Origin: an uncultured Muribaculaceae bacterium
GTDB lineage: Bacteria; Bacteroidota; Bacteroidia; Bacteroidales; Muribaculaceae
Assembly: GCA_910585285.1 (NCBI GenBank)
Contig: CAJUDL010000055.1
Span: forward strand, 1-22,535
Length of the DNA stretch: 22,535 bases
Direction of reading: 5' to 3'
Below the pieces are notes generated by a model. That model worked only from the letters and a program-made list of their open reading frames with translations, did no database searches and had not been told where the DNA came from. Numbering within the stretch: the stretch's first letter is position 1; each line of letters opens with the position of its first letter. Below, piece after piece: positions 1-8,595 of the stretch. The translations under genes and the position numbers were made by a program.

Positions 1-2847
1 CATTGCAGACACATGTAGATTTAAGCTCTTGTAAATCTGACCGAAATCGTAAGTAAGCTGGAGATTGTCCATCTTAAGGAAAGAAGCGTTCTCAAGATAA
101 TAGTCGCTCAGGAACTGACGGCGAGTGAAGCGCGTGTCAAGGAAACTACGGTTGAGATTGTTAAGCTGATAATCATTGTAGCTCATTGTTTCCCATGCTC
201 CAGTGTTCATTGCCATGCCATTAAAGATGTAGCCTCCGATATTGGCGCGCAAAGATGTTGACAGAGACCATTTCTTGTAGCGGAGCTGTGTGGAAAGTCC
301 AAGAATCCAGTCTGGAGCGGGGGAATGACAATGATAGCGGTCATTGTTGGTAATCTGACCGTCTCCATCAAGGTCGGCATATAATCCTTCGATGGGTCTG
401 CCTGTTTCCTGATCGTAGAGTTGTTTATACAGATAGAATGAATAAGGAGCGTAATCGGTGGAGAATACCTGCATTTGGTAAGCATCAATCCAAGGACCGA
501 CTTCTGTATCGGGACTTGGGGCTCCGGGAGTCAGAGTAAGATTCTTGATACGCACACGCTGCCACGCGGCATTTGCAGTCACATCCCATGTCCAGTCCTT
601 ATTACTGATGAGGTGGGCGGTCAAGGCGAGTTCAAGACCTTTTGAATCTACATTGCCCACATTTTCAAGCATCAGTTTATCGAAATTTGTGCCTGCAGGG
701 ACAGGAACCGTGGCAAGCAGGTTTTCAGTTTTGCGGGTATAGAAATCAGCAGAGAATGTAAAACGATTCTCCATAAAAGCCAAATCTATGCCATAGTTCC
801 ATGATTTTGTAGTCTCCCATTTCAAATCAGGATTATAAGCCTCAGGACGATAAGTATAGACAGGATTACCTCCAAACATATACTGGGCACCGTCAAGACC
901 TGGGGTATAAACAGGTATGTAACCATAATTGGTTATACCGTCCTGCTGTCCGGTGACACCATACGATGCTCTCAGTTTCAAATCATTGACCCAACCACGC
1001 AGTGGTTCAAAGAAATTTTCCTGTGAGATACGCCATGCGAGTGCAACGGAAGGGAATGTTCCCCAACGGTTATCTTTTGAGAAACGGGACGAGCCGTCAC
1101 GACGTACTGTGGCTGTCAGGAGGTAACGGTTCATAAAGGTATAATTCAGACGACCATAATATGATATCAGGGAATGACGCTGATCAGTAGGTGCCGATGT
1201 TGATTGCTGCACTCCGTCTGCATTTAAGATGGCATAGAATGGAGTGGTATATTTCCAATATTGGTAATCGTAACCGAATGTTGCGTCAATGTTTGAGTTG
1301 ATGGCATCGAAATCACGATTATAGTTTACATAAAGAGTCAGAAGCCTGTTATAATTCTTCTGCGGACCATATTTATAATCACGTCCGCCTGTGGTATAGT
1401 AAGAAATCGCCTCTTTAGGGACGTATATTTTACCTTCACCTTTCGACCAGTCATAACCTCCGGTGGCATGTAGTCTCAGTCCTTTGACCCAACGTATATT
1501 CCAATCAACATCAATATTCCCAATAACGCGATATACATTCGAAGTCGATTTATATTGATTAAGACGTCCTAACGCATTGGCAAGCGCACCGGTAACAGGA
1601 ATACCATTGGCATCCACAGCCTCATTGTAGCCGCCGAAAGCGTCGTTGCCGGAATATACAGGTATCGTGGGATTGAGCGCAGCCCCACCCCAGATAGCAT
1701 CAGTATCGGCAAAGCGATTCTTGGAATAAGTGCCTTTAAGACTGAATTGGAATCTAAGTTCATCGTGGAAGAATGAGGGAGTAAGGTTCAGGTTGCCGGT
1801 GAAACGCTTGGCATTATCAGTTTTGAGAATACCATCCTGATAGTACGCTCCTGCTGAGATACGGAAGGGTAGCCATGATGCCGCACGACCGGATACGCTA
1901 AGATTGTTGTCTGTGCCGAAAGCGGTCTGATAAATCAGGTCATTCCAGTTTGTTCGGCTATTTCCAATTAGTGCTTTCTGTCGATCAGTGCCAAGTTGAT
2001 TCACGATGCCGATGAACTCATCGGTCGAGAGCATATCCGATGTCTTGGTTTTAGTAGATAAAGAGTTGGTGGTTTGGAATGATACTTTGATGCCGTCTCC
2101 CTTTCCTTTCTTTGTAGTAATGATAATAACACCGTTTGAAGCGCGCGAACCATAGATGGCTGTTGAGGACGCATCTTTCAGGATTGTCATGCTTTCTATA
2201 TCATTCGGGTTTATCAGACTCAGGAAGTTTCCGCTTCCGCTAACAGATCCGCCCACCTCCATGGGTACGCCGTCAAGAACAATCAGAGGGTCGTTTGAGG
2301 CATTGAGTGATGCACCTCCACGCACACGGATTGTCGAACCTGATGTAGGCGAACCGCCGCCGTTTACGATTTGCACACCTGCTATTTTTCCATTGACGAG
2401 TTCTTCCGGAGAGGAAATCATACCCTTGTTGAAATCCTTCTCACTTACTGTGGATACGGAGCCCGTCAAGTCGTCTTTCTTGCGAACACCATAGCCGATT
2501 ACTACAACTTCATCAAGAATTTCATTGTTAGGTTTAAGGGTCACATTCATTACATCCGATGTAATGTCAACCGTAAGGTTTTCATAACCCACATAGGAAA
2601 ATGTAAGTTGTTTAGCAGTTGCCGGGATTTTCACGGTATAATGGCCATCCAAATCGGTGGCTGCCCCCATAGGTTCTCCCACAACTTTAACCGTCACGCC
2701 AATCAGAGGCTCTCCGGTTTCATCAAAGACAGTACCCGTTACTGTTCGTTGATTCTGTGCATAAGCCGAAACGGGTATCAGGAGAATTGATAGGATTAAC
2801 CCCAGTAGCCAGCTCCTTGATTCGGCATAGCCAATTGTTTTGTCCAT
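1..2847 (-). CDS. SusC/RagA-family TonB-dependent outer-membrane transporter (3' end outside window)
   Basis: The frame is open for 949 codons from an ATG at 2847 to the window edge; I checked every codon and found no stop. A signal peptide ends near residue 28 (hydrophobic core, then SAYAQ). A carboxypeptidase-regulatory-like beta-sandwich follows at about 32-105 (VTGTVFDETGEPLIGV). The TonB-box-like DEVVVIGYG lies at 112-120. A plug domain at about 125-235 includes VRGGASLNASNDPLIVLDG and IYGSRASNGVIIIT. The rest is the 22-strand barrel. The last visible residues (LENASFLKMDNLQLTYDFG) are typical of the C-terminal region of the family, so I infer that roughly 50-100 residues are missing. 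SusC proteins import oligosaccharides across the outer membrane with a SusD lipoprotein lid, which is expected directly downstream. The neighbouring GH53 and HTCS genes suggest beta-1,4-galactan oligosaccharides as cargo, by inference. Confidence 0.96.
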   Translation of the reverse strand, partial: MDKTIGYAESRSWLLGLILSILLIPVSAYAQNQRTVTGTVFDETGEPLIGVTVKVVGEPMGAATDLDGHYTVKIPATAKQLTFSYVGYENLTVDITSDVMNVTLKPNNEILDEVVVIGYGVRKKDDLTGSVSTVSEKDFNKGMISSPEELVNGKIAGVQIVNGGGSPTSGSTIRVRGGASLNASNDPLIVLDGVPMEVGGSVSGSGNFLSLINPNDIESMTILKDASSTAIYGSRASNGVIIITTKKGKGDGIKVSFQTTNSLSTKTKTSDMLSTDEFIGIVNQLGTDRQKALIGNSRTNWNDLIYQTAFGTDNNLSVSGRAASWLPFRISAGAYYQDGILKTDNAKRFTGNLNLTPSFFHDELRFQFSLKGTYSKNRFADTDAIWGGAALNPTIPVYSGNDAFGGYNEAVDANGIPVTGALANALGRLNQYKSTSNVYRVIGNIDVDWNIRWVKGLRLHATGGYDWSKGEGKIYVPKEAISYYTTGGRDYKYGPQKNYNRLLTLYVNYNRDFDAINSNIDATFGYDYQYWKYTTPFYAILNADGVQQSTSAPTDQRHSLISYYGRLNYTFMNRYLLTATVRRDGSSRFSKDNRWGTFPSVALAWRISQENFFEPLRGWVNDLKLRASYGVTGQQDGITNYGYIPVYTPGLDGAQYMFGGNPVYTYRPEAYNPDLKWETTKSWNYGIDLAFMENRFTFSADFYTRKTENLLATVPVPAGTNFDKLMLENVGNVDSKGLELALTAHLISNKDWTWDVTANAAWQRVRIKNLTLTPGAPSPDTEVGPWIDAYQMQVFSTDYAPYSFYLYKQLYDQETGRPIEGLYADLDGDGQITNNDRYHCHSPAPDWILGLSTQLRYKKWSLSTSLRANIGGYIFNGMAMNTGAWETMSYNDYQLNNLNRSFLDTRFTRRQFLSDYYLENASFLKMDNLQLTYDFGQIYKSLNLHVSAM

Positions 2848-2959
2848 CAGAAATGTTTATTGTTATTTTAATTTGAAAATTAAGGTGATCAAATGGTATT
2901 AGCCATTTCCAAAAATAAAAAAACAATCTTTCTTACCTTAATCTTATACCTTGCAGATG

Positions 2960-2967
2960 CAAAATTA
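2960..2967 (-). promoter_or_regulatory. -7 box of the susC promoter
   Basis: On the minus strand this reads TAATTTTG, which fits the Bacteroidota -7 consensus TAnnTTTG. It lies about 110 nt upstream of the susC ATG. No TTTG is present 20 nt further upstream, where the -33 box would be. A missing -33 box is what one expects of a promoter that depends on an activator such as the HTCS encoded upstream. The rest of the 2848-3062 gap shows no gene. Confidence 0.55.
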
Positions 2968-2998
2968 GCACCTTAAAGATAGATACGACCTTAAAAAT

Positions 2999-3027
2999 CG
3001 GACAAATGCAGAAACAAAACGGACAAT
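2999..3027 (-). promoter_or_regulatory. Direct repeat, candidate HTCS operator upstream of susC
   Basis: Two minus-strand copies of TTGTCCG start 21 bp apart: 3026-3020 (TTGTCCG) and 3006-2999 (TTTGTCCG). A 21-bp period is two helical turns, which places both copies on one face of the DNA. That suits the two helix-turn-helix motifs of an AraC-type output domain. The proximal copy ends 31 bp upstream of the -7 box at 2967, about where an activator would contact polymerase. Its role as an operator is inferred from position and spacing. Confidence 0.5.
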
Positions 3028-3062
3028 CCTTTTTGAGCCTTTATTTTTAATGATTATTTGTC

Positions 3063-6000
3063 TTATTTGAGACTCACATTTTCATCTTCACTTTCATATT
3101 GGCTGGGTTTTACTCCATATTGATTCTGGAAACACTTGGCAAAATAAGATGGTGTCTTGAATCCCACCATATAACTGATTTCTGCAACGGTGAAACGATG
3201 TTGACTTAACAGGACTGCTGCTTTTTGAAGTCTGACTCTACGGATGTAGTCGAGTGGGGCGATATCCATATGTTTTTTTATAAGACGATAGAGCTGTTTA
3301 TTGGGAATACCGCTCTTTTCACATAACAGATTTACATTCAGATCCGGGTCTGAAATGTTATTTTCAATGATCTTGGCGATCTTTGCCAGGAGTTTTTCAT
3401 TTACGGATTCGGCTTCTATTGGCTTTGCTTCTGCTTCCGCAATAGTTTGCATCCTAACTTTTTCTTTTATCTCGTTTCGTCCTTTTAGAAGATGACTTAT
3501 GCGTCCCAAGAGAACTGAAGGATCAAATGGTTTTGTCATATAAACGTCTATACCGAGTTTGATGCTTTCCGTTTCTGTCTTGTTGTCAGATTTTGCTGTC
3601 AACATGATGATGGGGATTGATGAAAGACGAGGATGCTGTTTTATACGCCTCACCATATCAAGTCCGCTCATTATAGGCATCATTTCATCAACAATTATAA
3701 GGTCAGGGATAATGGAAGCTGCTATCGCGAGTCCCGAACGACCGTTTTCTGCCGTAAAACAAGTATAGCTGTTTCTTATGATTTCAGAAATAAAGCCGGA
3801 TATTTGAGAATTATCTTCAACAATAAGGATTTTTGCTTTTCCCGAATCCACATCAGTTACCTTATTGCTTGAAACCGGCAAAGTTTTTTCCGATATTGGA
3901 AGCGTTACAACGAATGAGGTCCCTTGCCCCTCTTTACTATACAGGGCGATGTTTCCTTTCATTAGTTCAAGATATTTCTTTATCAAATATAGTCCCAGTC
4001 CCGTTCCTTCGTGAAGTTTAGATGTGGAGGGGGCACGGAACATTCTTTGAAAAACGAGAGGTTGATCTATATCGGCGATGCCGGCTCCGTCATCCGACAC
4101 TGCAATCTCTACTTTACTTCCATTGGAGCTTATACCTAATGATATCGTTGTCCCATCATCTGAATATTTACAGGCGTTTGATAGGAGATTCGTTATTACA
4201 GACTCAAATTTTACTGCGTCTGCTTCTATGAGCAACTGTGGACATTCGGAATGAAAAATGAATTTTTTATGGGTATTATTTTCTTTGAAAACCTCAAAAA
4301 CACCCTTGCAGAACTCGACAACGTCAAAAGTGGACAGAATCAGAAGATTTTCATCGTTATCTTCCAGATGTTGAAGCTCCAATGTGCGATGTATCATGTT
4401 GTTAAGACGCACGGCATTATTGTATACAGTCTCAAGATTCCGTTTGCTTTCAGGATCTTTCGCTTTTTCCTTCATGATACTTACTGGTCCTAAAATCATT
4501 GAGAGTGGAGTTTTGAGGTCATGGGAAATCGTAGAAAGAAAGGACAGTTTTCTTTCCACATTCTCTAAGGCGGTCTGGCGCTCCTGTTCTTGAAATACTC
4601 TAAGACTTCGTTTTCTGATATACCAGATTATACCAAAGATAATTCCGAGTCCTATCAGAATATACAGGCAGATAGCCCACCATGACAAAGCCATGGGAGG
4701 CATAACTTTCAGAGGTATGGATATGGGTTGAATTGGAGAACCGACTGTTTTAACCAGAATCATGTAATTCCCCATTTTTAAGCCTGAGAGAGAAATGGTA
4801 TTGGCACCTTCCGGCATTACAATCCATCCGTCTAATGTATCCGTTGGCGATTCTGCAATTTTATACATGAAGCGTTGCGGCGATTCAGGAGAATAATCCA
4901 AAGTGCTTACGACCATGGTGATATTACCCCCATAAGGAATTGAAATGCCATTTTTACCTCCATCAAGATCTGAAAGATCAAGATATCCATTGCCCATGTC
5001 ATGAAGAACAAGTTTAATAGCTTTGTAATCTGCGACATTGCCTATATTATGATAATCTACTTCGAGTATTTCGTCAGTTCCACCGAGCAAGACTTTCCCG
5101 GTAACAGTATCTTCATACACTGCGGTATACGACTTCTGTGGAATGGGTAAAAGAGTTGCTTTAAGATCTTCACCATCTATACTCCACACATTACTTTGTG
5201 TTGAAACCCATATGCCATTCCCAACCTTGCCAACAGCCAAAACTGTTTCATCACTATTCGTATATGGAAATTTGACTATATTATTATAGCTGTTACTATC
5301 GAATACTATAGCTCCCCCTTTGAACGCACACCATACTCTTCCCTTCGCATCTCGGCATAAATGGGTTGGATAACCTCCTGTCAGTTGGAACACATCATAT
5401 TTTTCACATTTGTTTTTACAGGAGGAGTATTTAGTTAAAATATTGTCTCTGAATAATAATATCCACGTATTGCCATCCATGTCAGTAACTATGTCATTGA
5501 CAAGGTCATTTTCAATACTTAAACTATTGCCATGCGACGATTTTTTATCCGTATTAAAAGAATAATCTGCCACTATGGTTCCACCGTTTACATTGAATTT
5601 TGATTTTTTTACACGATGCAGACCACTGAGAAAGGTACCAATCCAATAATACTCATTGTCTTCTTCAAAAGAATAGACCCAGTTGGAGTTATGTTCGCCG
5701 TTTTCATCAACGATATGAAACACATCAAATCCATTTAATAGTGGATTGAACCTATTTAATCCACCATCGGTTGAAAGCCATATATTGTTGGCACTATCTT
5801 CATCTATGGCTCTTATCCTATTGTGGGATAATGATTTTGATAAATCAGAGTGACGATACCAGTTTGGAGATTCTCCATCGGACAGTTTTATAACCCCGTT
5901 ACCTCCTCCAAACCATAGATTATTCTTCCTGTCTCTATAAATCGCATGAATCTCATTTCCTTCAGGGGTATGGGTAAGTGTGCTAAGTTTTATTGTCCTG

Positions 6001-6989
6001 ATGGTGCTTGAATTGGAAGCGATTGAGAAACCTCTTTCATGCCCGGTCCAGATATTATTGTTACTATCGGCAACAATACACCATATCTCATTGTCCGACA
6101 AGCTCAGTTCATATCTCGAATCGTGTCGGTAATGGCGTATGGTATCTTGATGCCAATCGAATACACCATTATCAGTTCCAATAAGAATATGATCATTGCT
6201 TCCTTTGGTCATACTCTTGATATTGTTATTTTCTAATGATGTAATTTTTTTCCAGGTGTCATTTAGGGGAGTATATTCATACAAAGATCCTTCACTGCCA
6301 ATATAGATGCTACAGTTATTGGGAGATTCCAACAGGCAATTCACAAACAAATTTTTCAAATTAGGATTATCTATCCCGGTTTTGACTTTGGTAAATTTAT
6401 TGATATTTGAATTCCATCTGGCAAGTCCGTTATAGGTGCCCACATATAATATTCCCCGACTGTCGCGTAATATGGAATATACAGATTTATGTGGTAATCC
6501 TGTCGAAAAATCCGATACTTTCCCATTATTAAGATTTACATGGAATATTCCATAAAGACTTCCAATCCAAAGCTGGTTGTCATACAAGAGCAAGCTTCTA
6601 ATCTCTTTAGGTAAGGGCGCGTTGCTGAGATTTATGACACCTGTTTTATAGTCATAAATAAGGAGACCATTGTTGCCACCAATATACAGCTGCCCGTCTT
6701 TTTCAACTATGGAGTAAATCTGTGTTCCGAACAATTCATTCTTTCCTACGGGATGGACGGTCACCCCATCATAGAAATACAATCCACTATTGGTCCCTAT
6801 CCACATAATGTCATGACTGTCGCGGAACATACAAAAGACAGCTGTCTTCTTTCCATCGACAGTAACATTTTTCCATGTCAGTTCGGGTTCCGGTAACTGA
6901 GGAAAGGCACCGGCTTTCATAACGGGACGACTCATTAGAACCATTACGAACAGGATCATCCACAATGGGAATTGTTTTATTAGTTTCAT
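3063..6989 (-). CDS. Hybrid two-component system sensor kinase/AraC-type regulator (HTCS)
   Basis: This is a one-protein signalling system that senses a periplasmic glycan fragment and activates the adjacent utilization genes. I start it at the ATG at 6989 (MKLIKQFPLWMILF, a signal peptide or anchor), giving 1308 residues. An upstream in-frame ATG at 7028 lies before the promoter. In order it contains: Reg_prop beta-propeller repeats at about 30-670 (many copies of the type DSRGILYVGTYNGLARW); a Y_Y_Y domain near 685-755; a membrane helix near 766-790; HisKA with phospho-acceptor His823 (STISHDLKTPLS); HATPase with the N box (NLLSNACKYS) and GTGLGL; a receiver with phospho-acceptor Asp1101 (IIVDEMMP) and a TKPFD lysine; and a C-terminal AraC helix-turn-helix pair at about 1205-1300. 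All catalytic residues look intact. It sits between GH53 and susC in the same orientation, as expected for a utilization-locus regulator. Confidence 0.97.
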   Translation of the reverse strand: MKLIKQFPLWMILFVMVLMSRPVMKAGAFPQLPEPELTWKNVTVDGKKTAVFCMFRDSHDIMWIGTNSGLYFYDGVTVHPVGKNELFGTQIYSIVEKDGQLYIGGNNGLLIYDYKTGVINLSNAPLPKEIRSLLLYDNQLWIGSLYGIFHVNLNNGKVSDFSTGLPHKSVYSILRDSRGILYVGTYNGLARWNSNINKFTKVKTGIDNPNLKNLFVNCLLESPNNCSIYIGSEGSLYEYTPLNDTWKKITSLENNNIKSMTKGSNDHILIGTDNGVFDWHQDTIRHYRHDSRYELSLSDNEIWCIVADSNNNIWTGHERGFSIASNSSTIRTIKLSTLTHTPEGNEIHAIYRDRKNNLWFGGGNGVIKLSDGESPNWYRHSDLSKSLSHNRIRAIDEDSANNIWLSTDGGLNRFNPLLNGFDVFHIVDENGEHNSNWVYSFEEDNEYYWIGTFLSGLHRVKKSKFNVNGGTIVADYSFNTDKKSSHGNSLSIENDLVNDIVTDMDGNTWILLFRDNILTKYSSCKNKCEKYDVFQLTGGYPTHLCRDAKGRVWCAFKGGAIVFDSNSYNNIVKFPYTNSDETVLAVGKVGNGIWVSTQSNVWSIDGEDLKATLLPIPQKSYTAVYEDTVTGKVLLGGTDEILEVDYHNIGNVADYKAIKLVLHDMGNGYLDLSDLDGGKNGISIPYGGNITMVVSTLDYSPESPQRFMYKIAESPTDTLDGWIVMPEGANTISLSGLKMGNYMILVKTVGSPIQPISIPLKVMPPMALSWWAICLYILIGLGIIFGIIWYIRKRSLRVFQEQERQTALENVERKLSFLSTISHDLKTPLSMILGPVSIMKEKAKDPESKRNLETVYNNAVRLNNMIHRTLELQHLEDNDENLLILSTFDVVEFCKGVFEVFKENNTHKKFIFHSECPQLLIEADAVKFESVITNLLSNACKYSDDGTTISLGISSNGSKVEIAVSDDGAGIADIDQPLVFQRMFRAPSTSKLHEGTGLGLYLIKKYLELMKGNIALYSKEGQGTSFVVTLPISEKTLPVSSNKVTDVDSGKAKILIVEDNSQISGFISEIIRNSYTCFTAENGRSGLAIAASIIPDLIIVDEMMPIMSGLDMVRRIKQHPRLSSIPIIMLTAKSDNKTETESIKLGIDVYMTKPFDPSVLLGRISHLLKGRNEIKEKVRMQTIAEAEAKPIEAESVNEKLLAKIAKIIENNISDPDLNVNLLCEKSGIPNKQLYRLIKKHMDIAPLDYIRRVRLQKAAVLLSQHRFTVAEISYMVGFKTPSYFAKCFQNQYGVKPSQYESEDENVSLK

Positions 6990-7016
6990 GCTACTGATTA
7001 TTCGGTAATTACAGTG

Positions 7017-7048
7017 CAAAGTTAACAAATTTTAATGAGCCTGTCGAA
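7017..7048 (-). promoter_or_regulatory. Promoter of the HTCS gene
   Basis: The minus-strand -7 box is TAACTTTG (7024-7017). A near-match -33 box, TTCG (7048-7045), lies exactly 20 nt upstream. Transcription would begin near 7010, leaving a leader of about 20 nt before the ATG at 6989. This argues against the in-frame start at 7028. A single TTTGTCCG motif, the same as in the susC operator candidate, lies upstream at 7084-7077. Confidence 0.6.
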
Positions 7049-7102
7049 GTTTCGATATTCCAGCTATGCATCATTTCGGACAAAATAATCATTAAATAAG
7101 AC

Positions 7103-7255
7103 AGGGTATAGGTTATAGGGTAAAGGGAAAAGGTAAAAGGTAAAAGGTAAATTGGCACGCCTCTAACTTTTAGCGTCTGTCCTTGAAGAGGGCAGATGCG
7201 AAATTTCTGAGGCATGCCAATTTACCTTTTACCTAAAATCTTTTACCTATAACCT
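7103..7255. repeat. Inverted repeat with heptanucleotide-repeat arms
   Basis: The left arm (7103-7151) is seven consecutive 7-bp units: AGGGTAT, AGGTTAT, AGGGTAA, AGGGAAA, then AGGTAAA three times. The right arm (7221-7255) is five units read as TTTACCT, TTTACCT, AAAATCT, TTTACCT, ATAACCT. The arms are near-complementary. The match continues inward through TTGGCACGCCTC (7152-7163) against GAGGCATGCCAA (7209-7220). The loop contains a second hairpin (GCGTCTG against CAGATGC). The right arm reaches the first base of the GH53 stop codon, so the GH53 transcript would carry this long hairpin immediately after its coding region. It may act as a terminator or a 3'-end stabiliser. No gene is seen here. 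Confidence 0.85.
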
Positions 7256-8538
7256 TAGCGGATGATGACTTTGCGGTCGCGGGAGATGTAGATGCCTGGA
7301 GCGGAGGCTGCATCAGGTGCGGGGACAGGTTGCCCTTGGAGGTTATGCCAGGTGCGCGGTGTGTTGTCTGTAGCGTCGGCTCCAATTTCTGAGACTGCAC
7401 TGGAAGAAGCGAAGGAACAGATGGTTTTCAGGGCGGATGTGGCGCACCCCGTGGTGCTGTCGAAGAGGGGGGCGTTATACCATCCGGAGAGGTTTGTGCC
7501 AAAAGCGTTATATTCCATCCACCACCAGAAAAGTCCGTTTACATGATCGTGTTTCTCCAATGTCGCTACAAGATCTGTGGCAAATTTATTCTGACCGGCA
7601 TCCGTGTATGGCCAGACGTTCGAGAGATCATTAGTAGTTCCGGGAACCGCCCACTTGTAAGAATATCCGGTTTCTACAATCATTATTTTCTTGTCGGGAT
7701 AATTTGTCTGCAAGGATGAGAGGGCAGTATCGAGCACTGTCATGTTTCCGTGAAAGTAGGGATAATAGCTGAGTCCAATGATATCATAATCGATATTCAT
7801 TGATTTCATCTTGTCGTAGAAATTTTTCTGCACATCTACTTGTGATACGCGTTCGGTATGGATAACAATCTTTGCATCCGGACAAACTTCGCGACAAGCC
7901 TTTATTGCCTGACTGAGCAATTTACCGAGTCTATCCCAGTTGGCATTGCTGCCCATGAATGTTTTCTTGGGGTTAGAAGTGCCGAGTGGTCCCCAAAGCA
8001 TTCCATAGCTGATCTCATTACCCGGCTGGATAAATGCGGGAGTGACACCGGCAGCTTTTAGCGTTTCGAGCGTTTCTTTTGTGTAATCATATATCTTTTG
8101 GTAGAGCTGTTCGTCCGTAAGACCCTCCCAGTCGATTGGAGTCCACTGTTTTGCAGGGTCAGCCCATGTGTCGGAATAATGGAAATCGAGCATGAGGTCG
8201 ATTCCGGCATCAACTATCTCCTTACACAGAGGGGTGATGTATTCGAGATCCTGACATGCGTTCGGATCATACTTGGTATCGTCGTTTGCGTCATTCTTAT
8301 GTTTCTCTTCGTATTTTTTAGGATTCACGAAAAGACGCACACGCATTGCGTTCATACCCTCCTGCTTTAGCCAGGGCACAAGATCAGCAATCGGTTTGCC
8401 GCTATGGTCTTTATATTGTGCTCCCGCGTTTTCATATTCAGGCAGAAGCGATATGTCACCGCCCACATATCGTTGGGCATTTAGAGAGGGGAGAGCTAAT
8501 GCTACTATGGTAAGAACTGATGTAAGAATTTTTTTCAT
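7255..8538 (-). CDS. Glycoside hydrolase family 53, endo-beta-1,4-galactanase (arabinogalactanase), secreted
   Basis: The enzyme cleaves beta-1,4-galactan, the side chain of pectic type I arabinogalactan. I start it at the ATG at 8538 (MKKILTSVLTIVALALPSLNAQ, a signal peptide without a lipobox cysteine) rather than the in-frame GTG at 8544. It has 427 residues. The TIM-barrel family motifs are present: GGDISLLPEYE at the mature N-terminus, MNAMRVRLFVNP, DFHYSDTWADP, the acid/base Glu175 in QPGNEISYGMLWGP, SYYPYFHG, and the nucleophile Glu289 in IVETGYSYKW. After the catalytic domain, about residues 380-427 form a short tail (WHNLQGQPV ... PGIYISRDRKVIIR). It resembles the C-terminal tails of secreted Bacteroidales proteins and may be a type IX-like sorting tail or its remnant. 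It is the likely degradative enzyme of this locus. Confidence 0.95.
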   Translation of the reverse strand: MKKILTSVLTIVALALPSLNAQRYVGGDISLLPEYENAGAQYKDHSGKPIADLVPWLKQEGMNAMRVRLFVNPKKYEEKHKNDANDDTKYDPNACQDLEYITPLCKEIVDAGIDLMLDFHYSDTWADPAKQWTPIDWEGLTDEQLYQKIYDYTKETLETLKAAGVTPAFIQPGNEISYGMLWGPLGTSNPKKTFMGSNANWDRLGKLLSQAIKACREVCPDAKIVIHTERVSQVDVQKNFYDKMKSMNIDYDIIGLSYYPYFHGNMTVLDTALSSLQTNYPDKKIMIVETGYSYKWAVPGTTNDLSNVWPYTDAGQNKFATDLVATLEKHDHVNGLFWWWMEYNAFGTNLSGWYNAPLFDSTTGCATSALKTICSFASSSAVSEIGADATDNTPRTWHNLQGQPVPAPDAASAPGIYISRDRKVIIR

Positions 8539-8574
8539 AAGCACATGATTGAAAGATTAAACTGCTTCTAACTG

Positions 8575-8582
8575 CAAATATA
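8575..8582 (-). promoter_or_regulatory. -7 box of the GH53 promoter
   Basis: The minus strand reads TATATTTG, which matches TAnnTTTG, about 37 nt upstream of the GH53 ATG. No TTTG is found at the -33 position. The gene therefore probably has its own promoter just after the valS terminator, perhaps activator-dependent. Confidence 0.45.
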
Positions 8583-8595
8583 ACAAATTTAAATG

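Noticed and set aside
2156..2790. Plus-strand reading frames inside the susC gene
   Set aside because: The minus-strand frame is open over the whole stretch and encodes clear SusC plug motifs, so these are shadows.
6990..7028. Upstream in-frame start of the HTCS at 7028
   Set aside because: The -7 box TAACTTTG (7024-7017) lies downstream of that ATG, and the residues between do not resemble a signal peptide; MKLIKQFPLWMIL at 6989 does.
7009..7215. 68-codon minus-strand frame downstream of GH53
   Set aside because: It runs through the heptad inverted repeat and the HTCS promoter and has no protein-like composition.
7103..7255. CRISPR array
   Set aside because: The units are 7 bp, directly adjacent without spacers, and there are no cas genes.
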